64,000 bases of DNA. It comes from Lewinella sp038528965. GTDB taxonomy: Bacteria > Bacteroidota > Bacteroidia > Chitinophagales > Saprospiraceae. The notes under the pieces were generated by a model. That model was given only the letters and a program-made list of their open reading frames with translations. It was not told the origin of the DNA and did not search any database. The stretch covers positions 1 through 64,000 of the forward strand of contig JBCBEC010000029.1 of the NCBI GenBank assembly GCA_038528965.1, written 5' to 3'. Numbering within the stretch: the stretch's first letter is position 1; each line of letters opens with the position of its first letter. A program made the translations under genes and the position numbers. This document shows, piece by piece, positions 25,828 to 35,300 of this stretch.

Positions 25828-27255
25828 TTGAGAAAACGAGCTTTGGTCTGGTTAGGGGTAATATGCCTTGGTTTGTTGCAGTCACTCTGCGCGCAAGCGG
25901 ATAATTCACTACCATTTTTCCGCATTGGTAAAGAAACCGGGCTTTCGCATAATACGATCCGACAAGTAGTTCAGGATGGGAAGGGGTACCTTTGGATAGG
26001 TACGGAGGATGGACTGAATCGCTTTGACGGCCGCAAAATGGTCGTTTTTCGCACTGATTCTGATGACCCCAACAGCCTGAGCTCAAACTTCATTGAGGAT
26101 GTTGCCTTCGATGCGGAAGGAAATACCTGGGTAGCTACCATCAGTGGGTTAAATAAGCTTGATTCGCAATTAGGAGTTTTCCAACGCTTCTTGCCCCAAT
26201 CAACAAATAATACCTCCCTACCCTTTGCTGCGATACAGACGATCCTTATCGATAAGCAGGAACAGATTTGGTTAGGCGGCGCGCAACTCGCCCGTTTAGA
26301 TCCCAAAACAGAGGAATTTAGTGCCTGGGCGTTACCACTGGACGAAAGCATACTGGATGGTACATTAATTGATTGTATTGTCAGCCTAAACGCCAATGAG
26401 CTGCTCTTGGCAACGGGGCTCGGACTATTCAGCTTCAACATCCAAGAGGAGGTATTCAAACGGATTCCCCTCCCCATCCCCGCAAACTCAAGTCAGCGCA
26501 TCATCAGCCTTTTACAAGACCGTCAGCAACGGATTTGGGTTACCAGCACAAGCGGAATCTTTCAGTTGAATAAAGCCTTTGAGGTACAAGCACACTATCG
26601 CAATATTCCTAGCGATCCTACCTCTGTTTCTGATCATGATCTCTCCGTTATTCTACAGGATCCCGATGATTACATGTGGTTCGGCTCTTTTTCCCAAGGT
26701 TTAAACCGGTTGGACCCTAAGACCGGACAATTCCTACACTACCGTAATGATGCCTCTGACCAACAAAGCCTTTCTGACAATATCATCTGGAGTATGCATG
26801 TCGATCAGCAAGGCAACTTCTGGGTAGGAACAAACAATGGCCTAAACAGAGCAGAGCCAGGCTTTACCAACCGGAACGACACCGCCGCTTCACCTGGCTT
26901 TACTTCATTCATAAGCCCATCCTCCTTACAACCCAAGGCCTCTCTGGATGCCGTACGCAGCATGCTAGAAGATCAAAAAAGTAACTTCTGGATCGGTACA
27001 GATGGAGGCGGAATCAACTTTAGAGAGGCCGGTCGCTTTACTACTACAGACATACGATACGAACCTACACGCTCCAGTTCGATTCCAAATGATCGTATCA
27101 GGATCATCCTTGAAGATGCTGCAGAAAATATTTACATCGGATCATTCGGAGGCCTCAGCCGTTTATCAGCGGAAGATCGAAGGCGTTATGAAGGCCGGCT
27201 AGATCAGGCGCCCTGGACCACGATTCCCCTACCCGTTCCTGCGAATATTGGTTAG
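25828..27255 (+). CDS. N-terminal fragment of a hybrid two-component sensor (periplasmic propeller), split by TAG
   Basis: 475 residues from a TTG start that is forced, because TAA directly precedes it (25825-25827). A signal peptide ends near CAQAD. The rest is repeated Reg_prop units of the type GYLWIGTEDGLNRFD, NFWVGTNNGLNRA and NFWIGTDGGGINF, forming the first blades of a two-component-regulator beta-propeller. The frame stops at TAG 27253-27255 right in the middle of the propeller (PVPANIG-stop), and the very next in-frame codons continue the same propeller (GSQVRGLCLAQDGTLWIGS). It should be read together with the entry at 27274: one gene of 25828-29967 interrupted by a single nonsense codon. 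Alone it lacks transmembrane and kinase parts. Confidence 0.8.
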   Translation: MRKRALVWLGVICLGLLQSLCAQADNSLPFFRIGKETGLSHNTIRQVVQDGKGYLWIGTEDGLNRFDGRKMVVFRTDSDDPNSLSSNFIEDVAFDAEGNTWVATISGLNKLDSQLGVFQRFLPQSTNNTSLPFAAIQTILIDKQEQIWLGGAQLARLDPKTEEFSAWALPLDESILDGTLIDCIVSLNANELLLATGLGLFSFNIQEEVFKRIPLPIPANSSQRIISLLQDRQQRIWVTSTSGIFQLNKAFEVQAHYRNIPSDPTSVSDHDLSVILQDPDDYMWFGSFSQGLNRLDPKTGQFLHYRNDASDQQSLSDNIIWSMHVDQQGNFWVGTNNGLNRAEPGFTNRNDTAASPGFTSFISPSSLQPKASLDAVRSMLEDQKSNFWIGTDGGGINFREAGRFTTTDIRYEPTRSSSIPNDRIRIILEDAAENIYIGSFGGLSRLSAEDRRRYEGRLDQAPWTTIPLPVPANIG

Positions 27256-27273
27256 GGTTCTCAAGTAAGAGGT

Positions 27274-29967
27274 TTGTGCCTTGCACAAGATGGTACCCTC
27301 TGGATCGGCAGTTCCCACTGCGGGCTCTACGCCATGGATCCTAGTACTGAGCAGATCACCGCCTATGTTAACGCCCCCAGTGACCCCAGCTCACTTTCTA
27401 ATAATGATGTTCTTACCGTTTATGAAGACCGCTCTGGCAGCATCTGGATAGGTACTTTTGGAGGGGGTATAAATCGATTTGATCCATCAACTCAATCCTT
27501 CACTCATTTCCAACACGATCCCGCCCGGAGCACTTCCTTGTCCAACAATTTTGTCTGGGCATTCCATGAAGACGAACTCGGTAATCTTTGGATTGGAACC
27601 CAGGGTGGACTTAATTGCCTACCCGCTGGGGCCACGGGTGAATTCCAGCACATACAGGAAAAAGATGGCCTTCCCAACAATGTAATTTACGGCATCCTCG
27701 AAGATCAGCAAGAGCGTTTATGGTTGAGTACCAACAAAGGGCTGGCAGCCTATAATCCTAAGAATCAACAAGTCTTTTCCTACGACAAAAGTGACGGCTT
27801 ACTCTCCGAAGAGTTCATTCCTAATGCATACGTCCGTTCACCAAGCACGGGCCTGATGTATTTTGGTAGTGCCAGTGGTTACAACGCATTTGATCCCCTG
27901 GCCTTTCAGCTCGACACTTTTGCTCCGCCAGTAACGATCAGTGCGTTAACCCGCTACCGCGAAGCAGAGCAACAAACTGAACGACAGGTAGATTATTTCA
28001 GTGGTCAAGAAGAAATATTGGCTTTCACTTATGAGGATAACATCATCACTTTAGATGTTAGCATGCTCAACTTTCGGCAGGCCCATAAGAACAAGTACCA
28101 ATACCGCCTGCAGGGTTTGCAAAACAGTTGGTTCCCTTTGGAAAAGGACGGGCGAATTACCTTTACCAATCTTCCAGCGGGGCGCTACGTCTTGCAAATA
28201 CGTGGTGCCAATCATCATGGGGTCTGGCAAGAACACCCAACCACAATTCCACTACGAGTCTACCCACCCTGGTGGTGGTCTTTACTGGCCAAAATAACCT
28301 ATCTGCTAGTGGCACTCTCGCTGTTAGGCTTATTCTATCGCTATCAACTCAACCGCCAACTAGCCGAACGAGAAGCAGAAGAATTGCGCAAACTAGACGA
28401 ACTCAAAACGCGCTTCTTTACCAATATCTCGCATGAGTTCCGCACCCCGCTCACCATGATATTGGGGCCGGCGAAACGCTCATTACAAGCACTCTCCAAA
28501 AACAAAGTGGCCGAAGCCATCAGTGATCACCGGATCATAATCCAGAATGGAAAGCGATTACTGCGGCTCATCAATGAGATTCTGGATATCAACAAACTGG
28601 AAGCGGGTAAACTGGAACCCCAAATCCAATTGCTGGACGTGATCAGTTTCGCCAAAGAGCAATTGAATTCCTTCAGCGCTTTAGCCGAGGAATCACATAT
28701 CCAATTGAAATTTAGTGCTACCCCAAAGGAACTACAACTGGATACGGATGCAGATATGCTGAGCAAAATTCTGAGCAACCTGCTGTCTAACGCACTACGT
28801 TTCACTCCTGGTGGCGGTACGGTATCCCTAAAGCTGAGAGAGAAAAACGCCGTGTTGCTACTGGATGTACAAGATACGGGCATTGGCATTCCGGAGGATC
28901 AGCTTCCCGCTATCTTCGACCGTTTTTACCAGGTTACTGGTCCACACCAAGCCAGGCGCAGCGGTACCGGCATAGGCCTGGCCCTGACAAAAGAACTTAT
29001 GGAGCTGCTGGGGGGCACTATTGAGGTAAGCAGTAAGCTGGAAGAAGGAACCACCTTTTCCTTGCGTTTTCCTATCACCCAGGAGGCGACTCCCTCGGTG
29101 GCCACAGAAGCAGCACCAAAAGCAGACGCCAACCTTCAATTTTCGGATACCCTCATTGCGGAAGCTCCGGCGCAACGCCGTATCGCGACGGATAGTAGCG
29201 AGTTAAATATCCTCATAGTTGAAGATAATGTCGACATGGCGGATTACGTCGCCTCCTGTCTGGACCAAAAGTACCAGGTAGACTTTGCACTGAACGGTCG
29301 CCAAGGACTTGATCAAGCCCTGGCCAGCATACCAGATTTGATTATCACGGACGTGATGATGCCAGAAATGGATGGTTTTGAATTGTGTGAAGCGGTGAAG
29401 AGCGATGAGCGCACCAGTCATATCCCCGTGATTATCTTGACCGCTCGAGCGGGTGTCGATAAACGGCTTGAAGGGCTACGCCGTGGTGCGGATGCTTACC
29501 TGGCGAAGCCCTTCAATGAGGAGGAATTGCAAATCCGAGTTGAACAGTTATTGAATCTGCGCGAACAGTTGCGCCAACGCTGGCAACAAAAAATGAGTTC
29601 GGAAGAGCAACCAATCCCTAATGACGATCATCTGGACCAGCAATTCATGAGCAGGATCCAGCTGGTGATTGACCAAAACCTTCAAAAGTCAACCTTTGAA
29701 GTAGATGACCTTGCGCGGGAAATGGGGATGAGCGAATCGCAAGTCAGAAGAAAACTCAATGCGCTCACCGGGCTCCCGCCCGTTCGCTTTATCCGATCGG
29801 TTCGGATTCAACAGGCGCAAGTACTCCTCAGCTCAACTGACTTAAGCGTTGCTGAAGTAGCTTACGAAACCGGCTTCAGCGACCCCAAATATTTTTCTCG
29901 CATCTTCTCCAGAGCCACCGGTCACTCTCCCTCCGACTTCAGAAAGAAGCAAGCCTCAGACACCTAA
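27274..29967 (+). CDS. C-terminal fragment of the same hybrid two-component sensor (kinase, receiver, AraC output)
   Basis: 897 residues in frame with the fragment ending at 27255. Domains in order: remaining Reg_prop blades (TLWIGSSHCGLYAMD, SIWIGTFGGGINRFD), Y_Y_Y domain, one transmembrane helix (LLAKITYLLVALSLLGLFY), histidine kinase with phospho-His387 in NISHEFRTPLTMILGP, ATPase domain (NLLSNALRFTPGGG, DTGIGIP, GTGIGLAL), receiver domain from about residue 645 with phospho-Asp693 (IITDVMMPEMDG), and an AraC-type helix-turn-helix at the end (EVAYETGFSDPKYFSRIF). This is the standard HTCS layout of Bacteroidota, in which a signal sensed in the periplasm activates neighbouring genes. Without a read-through or reinitiation it would lack its signal peptide. 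Confidence 0.85.
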   Translation: MCLAQDGTLWIGSSHCGLYAMDPSTEQITAYVNAPSDPSSLSNNDVLTVYEDRSGSIWIGTFGGGINRFDPSTQSFTHFQHDPARSTSLSNNFVWAFHEDELGNLWIGTQGGLNCLPAGATGEFQHIQEKDGLPNNVIYGILEDQQERLWLSTNKGLAAYNPKNQQVFSYDKSDGLLSEEFIPNAYVRSPSTGLMYFGSASGYNAFDPLAFQLDTFAPPVTISALTRYREAEQQTERQVDYFSGQEEILAFTYEDNIITLDVSMLNFRQAHKNKYQYRLQGLQNSWFPLEKDGRITFTNLPAGRYVLQIRGANHHGVWQEHPTTIPLRVYPPWWWSLLAKITYLLVALSLLGLFYRYQLNRQLAEREAEELRKLDELKTRFFTNISHEFRTPLTMILGPAKRSLQALSKNKVAEAISDHRIIIQNGKRLLRLINEILDINKLEAGKLEPQIQLLDVISFAKEQLNSFSALAEESHIQLKFSATPKELQLDTDADMLSKILSNLLSNALRFTPGGGTVSLKLREKNAVLLLDVQDTGIGIPEDQLPAIFDRFYQVTGPHQARRSGTGIGLALTKELMELLGGTIEVSSKLEEGTTFSLRFPITQEATPSVATEAAPKADANLQFSDTLIAEAPAQRRIATDSSELNILIVEDNVDMADYVASCLDQKYQVDFALNGRQGLDQALASIPDLIITDVMMPEMDGFELCEAVKSDERTSHIPVIILTARAGVDKRLEGLRRGADAYLAKPFNEEELQIRVEQLLNLREQLRQRWQQKMSSEEQPIPNDDHLDQQFMSRIQLVIDQNLQKSTFEVDDLAREMGMSESQVRRKLNALTGLPPVRFIRSVRIQQAQVLLSSTDLSVAEVAYETGFSDPKYFSRIFSRATGHSPSDFRKKQASDT

Positions 29968-30573
29968 TTATCAGCCACTTACAACAACATGTACAAAATG
30001 TCCACCATTTTGCTTGGAATATCCACCTCCATTTTCTGAGAAAGAAACGATCTTGCGACTGTCAAAGTCACCGAACACACGAACAGCAGATAGCGATGCA
30101 TCCCCTTTGCAAACTCAATAGCTATCTGACATTTAACGACTACTCAACGCCATAACATTTCATACTAAATTTCATTCTGAGTCATCTACTTGGGATGCAT
30201 TTTTGAATGTTTGCAGAACATCCAAACAGGTATGTTCTGGTCTGTAATATCGTGATGCCTTTTATGAAAAAACACTTATAGCTAGGGTGTAATATGCCGA
30301 TAGTCATGCAACGCTGCATGTGCTATCGATAAAAACACCCTTGCCACAAAAACTACTTTAAAAGCCTTGGAACACCGTAAAACCTACTAAATGCAACATA
30401 AACTGTAACATTTGCAACAATACTGCAAAGCCCAAAAACACTTATCCAGCACCTTTGCTGTGATGAATAGCAAGAAAGCGTAGCAGCGATGAAGCACTTT
30501 CTTGTAATCAATCAGAAAACCAGTGAGACTTTACCAACTTTTGGTCCTCTCACTACCTAAACCAGATGCACCT
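29968..30573. promoter_or_regulatory. Long leader region with a stem-loop before the surface locus
   Basis: About 600 bp with no gene. A stem-loop at 30298-30328 pairs CGATAG with CTATCG and CATGCA with TGCATG around the loop ACGC. The stretch presumably contains the promoter for the four-gene surface locus. A GTG at 30523 opens a frame but an ATG at 30574 gives a better signal peptide, so the leader may extend to 30573. No consensus promoter is asserted. Confidence 0.45.
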
Positions 30574-32319
30574 ATGCTTGCCAGGTCCTTAACCGGAAAT
30601 TTGCTCCTGGTAGTTGGTAGCTTACTTTTACTACTACCATCCACCAACTTGAGTGCGCAAGACGTTGAAAACGCCACCAGTAATGTAAACACCCGGAATC
30701 TCCAAATTAGCGGTGGCCTACAATTGTCCAATAACTTCTACTTCAGCAGTGGCATCGACCCGCGCCGAGATGCGTTGCAGTGGAGAGCACTAGCTAATCT
30801 AAATCTCCGTTATCTGGGGATTTCAGCTCCTTTCTCTCTTGCCTTTTCGGATGGCAACCAAGAATTCAATCTTCCCAGCTACACCTTCGCCGGTATCAGC
30901 CCTACCTATAAATGGGCCACTTTGCACCTGGGGGATCGCAGTCTAAATTATTCCAAATACACTTTGAACAGCATTAATTTCCGGGGAGCAGGCTTCGAGC
31001 TTGAACCTGGAAATTTTTACGTCTCGGGGATGTATGGGCGCTTGAGAAGAGCACGGGCCGAAGACCTCAACAGTCTACAGGCGCTTGATCCATCTTACGA
31101 GCGCACCGGCTACGGGATCAAGACTGGCTATAAAAACAAGGGCAGCGAATACACCCTGATTTTCTTCGCCGCCGAGGATGACGAGAGCTCCATCACCCAA
31201 CCAGTAGCCACCTCCATCAGTCCGGCACAAAACATGGTAGCCAGCGCCATTGCCAAACAACGACTAGTCAAGAACTTATCAGTGGAAGCAGAATATGCCC
31301 ACAGTGTGACCAATGACGATCGCCGCTTGAATGCCTTGAACGACGAGGATGTAACCAACGGCAATTCATTACTTGGCCTCTTCAACCCAAACGAAACAAT
31401 TACTGATGGCGATGCTATTCGCACCCGGCTGGTCTACAGCCCTAAGCGTTTCAGCACCAACTTAGGTTACGAGCGCATCGACCGGGGCTTCCGTACCCTG
31501 GGGGCGCTCTTTTTCCTAAGTGATGCGGAGTATTATACCGCAGGCTTTTCTACCGCCCTATTCGAAAACAAGTTGACGCTTTTCGCAAATGGTGGTTTGG
31601 AAAACACCAACCTCGACGACTTTGAGCAAAACGGCACCCGCCGGGCAGTGGGCTCCATCAACGCCAGCTATGTTCCTAACGATAAGTGGATTTACTCCGC
31701 CTCTTATTCCAACTTTGAGAATACGACACGCTTGCGAGCCATCTCTGATCCCAGCTTGATTGTAGATTCCATTCTGCTAGCGCAAACGACCAATACGGCC
31801 AACCTGACGAGCACCTACAATTTAGCTTCTGACGAAACGCGTACTTCATCCATCACCATGATCCTTTCCTATCAGCAGGCCCGGAGTATTATTGATGATG
31901 TAGTACAGGAGGATGCAGACTCTCGCTTCTTCAATGGAAGTTTGATGTATACCACCAACCTTACCGAGCAGGATTTGCGTTTTACCGCAGCCTTGAACTA
32001 CAACCAAACCGAGTTGGAGCTATTCAACAACAATACCATCTCGCCCACGGTAGCGATATCGAAAGGTTTTCTGGAACGGCAATTGCAAACGCAACTTAGA
32101 GCCACGTACAACCTGGTTTCTCAAGACAGTGGGCCAAATTCCAATGTCTTGAATCTCACGGTAGGAGCTTCCTACAATTTCCTGGAAGATCACAACATTT
32201 CCTTCACTAACAGCTTCATCAACCGCAGCAGCAGTTCGGACGACATTCCCAATTTCTCGGAATGGTACGGCCGCATTAGCTATGGTTATCGCTTTGGTGC
32301 GGACTTCCGACTGTATTAA
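30574..32319 (+). CDS. Outer-membrane-barrel-like protein, first gene of the surface locus
   Basis: About 581 residues from ATG 30574 (the frame opens at GTG 30523). A signal peptide (SLTGNLLLVVGSLLLLLPSTNLSAQ, written as one h-region: LLLVVGSLLLLLP) precedes the mature protein. The rest is alternating strands with aromatic ends (LSNNFYFSSGIDPRRDALQW, ATLHLGDRSLNYSKYTLNS, WYGRISYGYRFGADFRLY), and the protein ends in tyrosine, as outer-membrane barrels do. No named family recognised. It is followed after 43 bp by a 2011-residue protein on the same strand. A barrel that anchors or exports its neighbours, like SprF for SprB, is an attractive idea but there is no sequence evidence for it. Confidence 0.7.
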   Translation: MLARSLTGNLLLVVGSLLLLLPSTNLSAQDVENATSNVNTRNLQISGGLQLSNNFYFSSGIDPRRDALQWRALANLNLRYLGISAPFSLAFSDGNQEFNLPSYTFAGISPTYKWATLHLGDRSLNYSKYTLNSINFRGAGFELEPGNFYVSGMYGRLRRARAEDLNSLQALDPSYERTGYGIKTGYKNKGSEYTLIFFAAEDDESSITQPVATSISPAQNMVASAIAKQRLVKNLSVEAEYAHSVTNDDRRLNALNDEDVTNGNSLLGLFNPNETITDGDAIRTRLVYSPKRFSTNLGYERIDRGFRTLGALFFLSDAEYYTAGFSTALFENKLTLFANGGLENTNLDDFEQNGTRRAVGSINASYVPNDKWIYSASYSNFENTTRLRAISDPSLIVDSILLAQTTNTANLTSTYNLASDETRTSSITMILSYQQARSIIDDVVQEDADSRFFNGSLMYTTNLTEQDLRFTAALNYNQTELELFNNNTISPTVAISKGFLERQLQTQLRATYNLVSQDSGPNSNVLNLTVGASYNFLEDHNISFTNSFINRSSSSDDIPNFSEWYGRISYGYRFGADFRLY

Positions 32320-32362
32320 TCCCTAACAACCACATCTAGAACTGATCTAGCCTTTTTGCTCT

Positions 32363-35300
32363 ATGAATAAGCATTATCTAGCAATCCTGATTGGCATCCT
32401 TCTAGTAATAGGAACTTTTCCTGCTACCGCCCAGGTCTTTCCAGTTACTATTGCCACCCAATCGGTTCCACCTCACACCGGAAATTTAGCCGACATGGTA
32501 GCTCCGGGCCTGGAGCGTCTTGGGGCTACACTCATACTGAATGATCGCAACGAACTCTCCTATCAGGTACGTCTGAAAGTGGAGATTTCCGGACAGGGCA
32601 TTACCCTTACGACAAAGGAGAGCCTGGTGCCTAATCCCATTACACTATCTTATGGTACTCCAACCCAGCTTTCTGGTATAGAGCTCAGTGAATACCTGGA
32701 TATCAACAACCTGGACTTTTCTGGTTTTAGCCGGGAAGAATACCTATCGGAAGGGCGCCTACCGGAAGGTTTTTATTCAGTTTGTTTTACGGTATTTGAT
32801 TACGACCGGAGTAACGAATCACCGGTATCCCTAGTTGGCTGTACCAGCATGAATGTGATCCTCCATGATCCGCCAGTAATCCTCTCCCCTATTGGTCAAC
32901 AATTGGCCACTAACCCTCAGAACCTGGGGGTCCAGTGGCAAGAGCGCCACGCTGGTGGATTCCCTGTTGAATACACTTTACAAATCTTTGAATTTGACCC
33001 AAACTCCAGCCTAACACCTGACCTTATTTTCGAATTCGAGCAGCCTTATGTAGAACAGGTGATTACTATGGCTACTTCTAGCCTTATCACTGCAGCGGAC
33101 CCACAACTAAATATGGGATCGCAATACCTCATGCGCGTAAGAGCTTCCGACCTCACCATGCAAAACGCCTTTTATAATGATGGTTGGAGTGCCCCAGAGT
33201 ACTTTACCTTCGGTGAAGCTTGTGCGTTCCCGCAAGGAATTAGTGCGCAGGCGGTCAACGAAACCCAAGCTGCCGTAAGCTGGCAACCGCTGGCGGGTTT
33301 CAATAGCTACCTGATCCGTTACCGGGAATATGGCCGCACCGATGCCAACTGGTATGAGGATGAAACCCTCAACATTAACCACACCCTATCTGATCTTACC
33401 GACGGCACCACCTACGAGTACCAAATACAGACCCTCTGTAATGGAACTTCGGCTGGGCCATTCTCTCCAGTAGATACCTTCTCTACACCGGCCATTGAAT
33501 TTGACGCGACAGAGTTTGATTGTACCGACGAGTTTACCTTACCTCAGCCTACCAACACCACGCCAATTGAGTCCCTGGAGTTTGGTAGTGTCGTCGATTT
33601 GGGTGGCTTTGAATTCCGTATTACGCAAGCTGATCAGAATGCGGATGATCCAGACTCCTGGGATGGTACCGGACTGGTAATCGTGCCTTGGCTGGGCTTA
33701 CGCATCATTAGTACTTTCGAAGGTCTTTACGTCAATGAACTGAACGAAGTTTATGATGGTGAGGTAGTTGCCCTGGAAGACGGCTGGGGACAGCTCACTG
33801 ACATCATGACTCCGGAGGAGGTAGAAGAAGAACAAGCCGATGATCCGGAACCTACCCTTTGTGGTGAGGTATACGTGCCCTTTGGTGGCGGCGATGAAGA
33901 AGAGGAGGAAGAAGAAGCCGAAGAGGAAGAAGCTGAAGAAGAGGAAGAGGAAGCCGACGAACTGGATACCGATGCACTCCTGGCTCACTTAGGAGGCGTT
34001 TTCCTGCCGGTAACCTTGGGCGAAGATCCCAATATGATTGTGATTGAGTCTATGTCCTTTGGTCCAACTGGTGCTTCTCTCAACGCCTTCATGTCTGCAG
34101 ATATCCCAATGGCCGATCGCCACGTCGCATTTACTACTACGACCAACTTTCACCCCGGAGGTTTACTGGGCGAATCCAACTTGGTACTGGCCAACGATCA
34201 GGTTATCGAGATCACGGATAAGATCATCATGACCATCGCTGGTGGTGATGACAGCTACGTAGCCTGGAACTGTGAAGGGGTATCTGCGATCGGTATGGCC
34301 GGTGAGATTGCCTTCTGCCGCGACTTGATTGTGCCGGTAGATACTGACACTTGGGAACGACAGGACGAAGGCTTCGTTACCGCTTCTTTCCTGACCAATA
34401 TGCCAAGCTGGGGCGAGTTCGTTGCCGAGGTAAGCATGTCTCCTTTTGAACTACCCGATCTACAGGATTGGGCCTGGACGGTGGAGAGTGCCGTATTTGA
34501 CTTCAGCGACTCCACCACACCAGAGTCAGTCGTATTCCCTGAAGACTATGGCCACCCTGACGTAGAAAGCGAAGAAGGAGCCGACAGCCCACTATGGACC
34601 GGATTCTACCTATCAGCCTTAAACATAAAATTACCTGAGAGTTTTAACGACGGAGATGACCCGATTGAAGTGGCGGCCACTAACATCATAATTGATTATA
34701 CCGGTTTTACCGGAACAGTATCCGCCACCAATCTCCTCTCCTTAGATCAGGGCCGCGTGGGCTCCTGGGCATTCGCTATTGATTCTTTAGAAATTGGTGT
34801 CATCTCTAACCAGTTTGAGCACGCCGCCCTAGCCGGTGAAGTAGAAGTACCCGCACTGGATGATCCATTGGCCTACGGTTGTTTAATTCAACCCTCGCAA
34901 GGTTATTTCTTCAGTATTGCACTAACCGAAGATGTGGGCATGAGTGCCTGGCAAGCACAGTTAGAACTCTACGCCGACACGGAAATTTCGCTAGAATACC
35001 TTACCGAAGAAAGAGAATTCACAGCCTCTGCGGTCCTCCACGGAATGGCGAGTATGAACTCCTCGGTGGGAAGTAATAAATCAGCAGATGCACCGGATAA
35101 ACTGGTCATACCTTCGGTAGCCTTCCAAGATTTTGAGTTGAGCACCGCTGCGCCCTACCTTATTACGATTGGTAGCTGGCAACTGGCCGGTGAAGAAGGA
35201 GAGCCCATATCCCTGGCGGGTTTCCCAGTCAACATCAATGAGTTGAGTCTTACCCAAGAAGAGGAGATCGTTACGCTGCTGATCAATGCCGAGATCAACC

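Noticed and set aside
9473..27255. TAG recoded as a sense codon, because three genes here carry an in-frame TAG
   Set aside because: Several intact genes end normally in TAG (GNAT, VPS10-like, FlaR-like, both tandem paralogues), two of the three interrupted genes have other damage, and no tRNA or recoding signal was seen.
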